A program made the position numbers and the translations under genes. From positions 216,877 through 280,876 of the forward strand of contig MNCI01028444.1 in assembly GCA_015680685.1 (NCBI GenBank): a stretch of DNA of 64,000 bases. Reading direction: 5' to 3'. The DNA is from Gnetum montanum. Taxonomy: Eukaryota > Streptophyta > Gnetopsida > Gnetales > Gnetaceae. The notes below the pieces were generated by a model. It searched no databases. It had not been told where the DNA came from and saw only the letters and a program-made list of their open reading frames with translations. Below are positions 59,568 to 64,000 of this stretch, piece by piece (the first letter of the stretch is position 1; the number at the start of each line of letters is the position of its first letter).

Positions 59568-60325
59568 ATGTCTTCTTCTTCTCATAAAAGCACTTCACCA
59601 CCTAGGGATCACACAAGAGACATTCGGCGGTCTAACACACGTAACCAAGAACCACCAGTTCCTCAACAGTATCAGGTAGTGTATACTCATCATGATGAGT
59701 ATGTACTCAATTTTACCTTTATCCTCCATCAGGATGAACAACTGCATTGGCGAGACTTGCAAGGTAACATAGTGTTACCCCCAGATCAAGCAGTCCCTAA
59801 CATGCTCCTTTATGCTCTTGCACAGATAGGCATGATGCAGCTATACGCTGAATACATTGCAGAAGATTATGACACAAGGGATTACCATCCCACAGTAGCA
59901 CAATGTTTAAGGGACTCAAGGCAAAAGAGCCACCACACATCGTTGAATGGCAAGGAGCCCCATAACGGTTCACCCGTCATAAGCGAAATCAAGGGTGGTG
60001 AACCTATTTCAATAGGTTTTCCACAAAATGATGTTCCCCCTCCTCATGATGGTGAGGAGGTAGGGTATCAAAACCTACACTCTATGACTCACAACCCTAT
60101 TTCTGATTCCCATGAACACCAAGTGTTTGATGAGGGAACACAAACACATGAAAAAGGTGGGAAGTCTGATCGTCATCACAATCAGGGCCATAGCCACCGA
60201 AGAGAAGGTAAGAAACATCATCATGGCGATGGTTCCCCTTCTTCTTCACCTTCATCACATCATTCACCCTCTCCTTCCACATCAGGACACAATCACAAAG
60301 AGCACAATCATTAAGATAAGGGTAA
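59568..60325 (+). pseudogene. gag: E6 gag, N-terminal part, split from the rest by a solo LTR
   Basis: Open for 248 codons (MSSSSHKSTSPPRD to HNHKEHNH). After a basic Ser/Pro start comes a compact domain (residues about 35-115): QVVYTHHDEYVLNFTFILHQ, DEQLHWRDLQGNIVLPPDQA, LLYALAQIGMMQLYAEYIAE. A low-complexity tail rich in His, Ser and Gly follows. The domain is repeated at 312-1 (minus). It differs from the N-termini of A1 and A2 gag. The stop TAA at 60312 is followed in frame by DKGK, and beyond the solo LTR by DKQNERPRRES, so the frame originally continued. Confidence 0.8.
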
Positions 60326-62518
60326 TGAAAACACCACAAAATTTTGTCCTAGCACTTTCAGACAAGATTCAAGTTAAGTCATGCAGCTGCCCAAGCATGA
60401 GTACAGCATGACCAAACTTGGAGGCCTCTGAAACAACCCCCAATGGTTCACAATTCAATAGACAAGGTCCCCCTAGGGTCCACAGGTGACTGCACCAGCT
60501 TCTGGCATCCAAAATCATAAGTTTCGAGCTCAAGATGCCTAGTTCAGGCTAAGTACATTTTGGTCACGTTGGCTTACATTGCACAATGTAAGGATCAGCG
60601 TCACCAACTTTTGGAGCCTCAAAACTGAGTCAAAATAGACTAAAATTGGGCACAAGGGCTGCCCATGACCTCCACCAAGGCCCCTAGCAACTCCCAACCC
60701 CCAAAAAATCAAAATTTGGGCCTTAAATGAGGTATTTTTAGTTGCTCACGTTGGAGCTACATTTTCTTATGTTGTACAGCGTAAGGATCAGCATCACCAA
60801 CTTTTGGAGCCCCAGAACTAAGTCAAAATAGACTGGAATTGAGCACAAGGACCCCCCATGACCTCCACCAAGGCCCCCAGCAACTCCCAGCCTCCAGAAA
60901 ATCAAAATTTGGGCCTTAAATGAGGTATTTTTAGTTGCTCATGCTGGAGCTACATTTTCTTACGCTGCACAGCGTAAGGATCAGCATCACCAACTTTTGA
61001 GCCCCGAAACTGAGTCAAAATAGACTAAAATTAGGCACAAGGACCCCCCATGACCTTCACTAAGGCCCCTAGCAACTCCCAACCTCCAAAAAATCCAAAT
61101 TTGGGCCTCAAATGTGCCATTTTAACTTGGTGATGCTGGGGTTACTTTTTCAGACGCTGCACAGCATAAGCACAGTGAAACCAAGCAAAAATAGGGCAAA
61201 AAAAGTAATTTTAGGCAGCATCTTCAACACCAGAGCAACCCACAGGGACCGGTAGCACTCGTACTTGTTCACAAGCTTCAAAAACTCCAAATTTGGGCCT
61301 CAAATGTACCATTTTGACTTGGTGACGTTGGGGTTACTTTTTCAAACGCTGCACAATGTAAGCACAGCAAAATCAACCAAAATAGGGCCAAAACGACATC
61401 CAAATCAGCCCAAATTTGGCACAAAAAAACCTCATGACCCATGGCATGCAGATCCACTCTGAAAATGGGTCTCACAAGTCAAAAATGGGTTCAAAACACA
61501 CTATTTTCAGGTCAAACGCTGTTAGTCACGCTGGCATGCTTCCAGCAACGTAAACCCAGGGTAAACACTTTCATACGCTAGATGCTAGATGCTGGACACT
61601 GGACACTAGACACTGACACTAGAATAGGCTGCGCACACATCAGAGTCAAATCCATGCATGCTGGAGGCTTTGGCAGCATAAAAACAGCATAGAACTATAG
61701 ATCCGGAGGCCAGACACCCTGATCCATGCTTGTACATTAACATTTGTTGCATTTTTGACATTTTTTTCAGTGTTTCAAGTTCTTACGCTAAGCATTACGC
61801 ACGTTAATGTAAGAGATCTTGGATGCTGCACTATACATTGTAACAATTTCTGTGCATCTGATCAACGCACACACCTGTTACCTGATCTGAATTTTTCTCA
61901 CCTCGTAGCCACTGATCTTCTCCTAGATTCAAATCTCACGCTCAAAACCCTATAAATCTCCTATTTTCCACTAGATCAAGGTTCAAAAAATTTGAATCTA
62001 GGATACTTAGGAGATCTGGGCATCAATCTCATCCACTGGGCTTCATACAGACTGGACGTTGTACACCTGCAATCCAAAACCTACATCTTCCTAGCACTTG
62101 CTCTCATCCATCGGGGCTAAACATCCACCTTGTGACCAAACCGCAACTACGTTTTGACCGGTGCACATACTAATTGTTTATTAATACAAACAATTTGCAT
62201 TATTGCCCATATTCTTATAGTTCACCCTATTGTTCCTGTTCACACTTTTTCTGTTTTCATTATTTATCATTTAAATAGTTTACATTCATTTTCATTCGTT
62301 TACGTTTAGTTTTGCATTTATCTACGTATAACCCAACACATCGTAATTGCATACATTCGGGGAAGTCCTCTTTTGATCCATGTGTAGACCATTCAAGGCA
62401 CTCTACCTTCACTAATTTTCAGCTTGCCCTCAGGCGAAGGCAGGGTCTTACTATTTCATCCGTAGATCTCTCGGTGTCCATTCATTCTAGCCTCTCACCG
62501 AAAATTTTGGATGGTACA
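60326..62518 (+). mobile_element. Solo LTR (2.19 kb) with 5-base target duplication GGTAA
   Basis: Begins TGAAAACACCACAAA and ends GGATGGTACA. It is flanked by GGTAA at 60321-60325 and 62519-62523. There is no interior: the text on both sides is gag of E6. It matches the minus-strand LTR at 38620-40928. 60570-61370 holds about five head-to-tail units of roughly 190 bases, each with a GCACAGCGTAAGGATCAGCG-like start. TATA-like 'cctataaatctcc' lies near 61950. Confidence 0.9.
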
Positions 62519-64000
62519 GGTAAGGATAAGCAAAATGAGAGACCTCGACGAGAGAGTTAAGAGCGAGGACGAGAGCATTCTAGAGAGTCAATGCATGAAA
62601 GAAGGGAAAGTAGGGAACCACATAGACATCATAGACATCATGAGAGAGATGATCATGATGAACCCCTACTTGCCACCCGAAGTATGTTAGATATTATGGA
62701 GGCTGTTAGAATGGCTACAAGACACCAAAAAGACAGTTAGATCAAGAGACTAGACATGAATAATATCCCACGATTCGAAATACAACGCTAATCCACAGAA
62801 CCACTTACAGGCATTCCACGATGCCTGTGCCTTGTAGAATATTGAAAATGAGTGGCAGAAGTTAAAGTTGTTCCCTAGGATATTCATAAAAGAAGTGGAA
62901 AGTTGGTACCAGTCTTTAGAGCCGAAAACCATTAAGAGGTGGAGTACAATGCTAGAATTGTTTAACGATAAATACCAAATGTACTCCATAGTGTCCAACT
63001 TGCATAAGCAGATCTAAGGATGGAAGCAGGGTAATCATGAACCCTTGGATACTACCAGGGGTCGATATTACGCATTGCTACATCATTGTCCAAGCCATGG
63101 TTACGCACAACGGGATCAACTCCGCCACCTCGTAGATGGGCTAAGACATGAAACCAAGAGAACCCTTCGGACATATGCCCAAGGGAGATTATCTAAACTT
63201 AGGTCCCATGAAGTTCATAAATTGTTGGAGCAAATAGCTAAAGAAGAAGGAGAGCTATAGAAAAGAGAAAGCGCAAAGGAATACAACCGCGATCCTTCCC
63301 TCCGAAAGAGGGGAGTGAGATTCTATGAGGAAGAGGATGAGTCACCACTCAAAGAGTTGGTGAATAGAAAATCCTTGCCACTTTAGAAATTAACAACGGA
63401 AGTGTTGGCTAAGTTAGATCAAATATAGAGCTCCTTATATAGTAAAATTAAAACTATCCTGAAAATCGTAGAGGAGTTTAAGAAGGAGCGAAGTAGTGAC
63501 CATGATAAGAAAAAGAGGAGAGATTCAGACCATACACGTAACAAGGGTAAGGGAAAAATGACTATCGCCAATGAGGTTATGGATTCTGACATGGACAATG
63601 ATGGTGGATGTGAGATCTACCAATATGACCATCCCAAGGGATGTTGCCCAATAATCTCACATCTGGAGGAGACCGAGGTGTATGCACTCAACCCAAAACT
63701 TAACAAACGGCAAGCACCCCGAAGGTTACCTTATCCCCAAGGTAACCCAAGGCAGTTCCACCAATCATTAACATATTATCCAAGTGGAACTCTGCCACAA
63801 CCTATTGGGCAACACCAGTAGTGGCAACACCCACAGTCATGGGGGATGCCACCGCCTAGACAACAATACCCTTACCGGTAACCAGACCCATATGGCTATT
63901 ACGTGCAATAGTTGGTTTCTCCAAGTGACTCTATGGGTTGTTCGAGAGTATTTTAGGACTCCTTCTCCTACAGGAGACACACCACATGCATACCATCCTC
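62519..64000 (+). pseudogene. gag: E6 gag, remainder, running off the window
   Basis: Continues the frame of 59568-60325: DKQNERPRRES, an Arg/His/Glu-rich stretch, DEPLLATRSMLDIMEAVRMA, RLDMNNIPRF, LQAFHDACAL, LKLFPRIFIKEVESWYQSLE (Retrotrans_gag), LELFNDKYQMYSIVS, then the open stretch 63045-63260 (YYALLHHCPSHGY, LVDGLRHETKRTLRTYAQGR). A Lys/Asp-rich linker leads to CEIYQYDHPKGCCPIISHLE near 63610 and a Pro/Gln-rich tail with YYVQ.LVSPSDS. Stops are mostly TAG at Gln codons. Protein order matches A1 and A2. Confidence 0.85.

Overview
The window is plant nuclear DNA made almost entirely of old, nested retrotransposons. I see no intact host gene, no rRNA or tRNA gene and no CRISPR array. Evidence for a plant: Ty3/gypsy pol and gag relics, primer-binding sites (PBS) of the Athila type (tRNA-Asp) and of the initiator-Met type, LTR promoters with TATAAATA, plant LINE relics and tRNA-derived SINE-like pieces. 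Every long reading frame is broken, often by TAG or TGA where a sister copy has Gln or Arg. The N gaps show a draft assembly. The species cannot be named; a repeat-rich plant genome fits.

Layout. 1-2130: minus-strand Athila-type element (N-terminal gag, PBS, LTR) next to a second, truncated LTR. 2130-3866: AT-rich spacer with a minisatellite, a (TG)n run, a SINE-like piece and the 3' end of a LINE. 3867-10649: complete gag-only Athila-type element (A1) with two LTRs and TSD CCATT, inserted in the LINE, whose other half is at 10655-10862. 11148-12335 and 45734-48816: minus-strand element E3 (initiator-Met PBS, gag and protease). E3 is split by element E1 (12336-45733, Tat/Ogre-like). E1 is itself split by a sister copy, E2 (19201-37380), and by a minus-strand LTR fragment (38296-40928). 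48817-51579: LINE with endonuclease and reverse transcriptase on the minus strand. 51580-64000: more Athila-type gag-only elements. The last one (E6) has its gag split by a 2.2 kb solo LTR flanked by GGTAA.

Most notable is the organisation shared by E1 and E2: LTR, PBS, gag, protease, then a multi-exon gene on the OPPOSITE strand, then RT/RNase H, integrase, a minisatellite and the LTR. The antisense gene has splice-site pairs at matching places in both copies and a conserved proline-rich C-terminus. Extra ORFs, some antisense, are known in Tat-lineage elements; an intron-rich antisense gene between protease and RT is the feature most worth following up. Other points are a gag-only Athila-type family with a conserved C-x6-H-x4-C motif, LTR promoters with arrays of short palindromes, and a clear 449 bp inversion/duplication artefact in the assembly at 16922-17372.

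Element boundaries were read by eye from terminal TG/CA, PBS position, TSDs and copy-to-copy comparison. Edges given for decayed coding regions are approximate.
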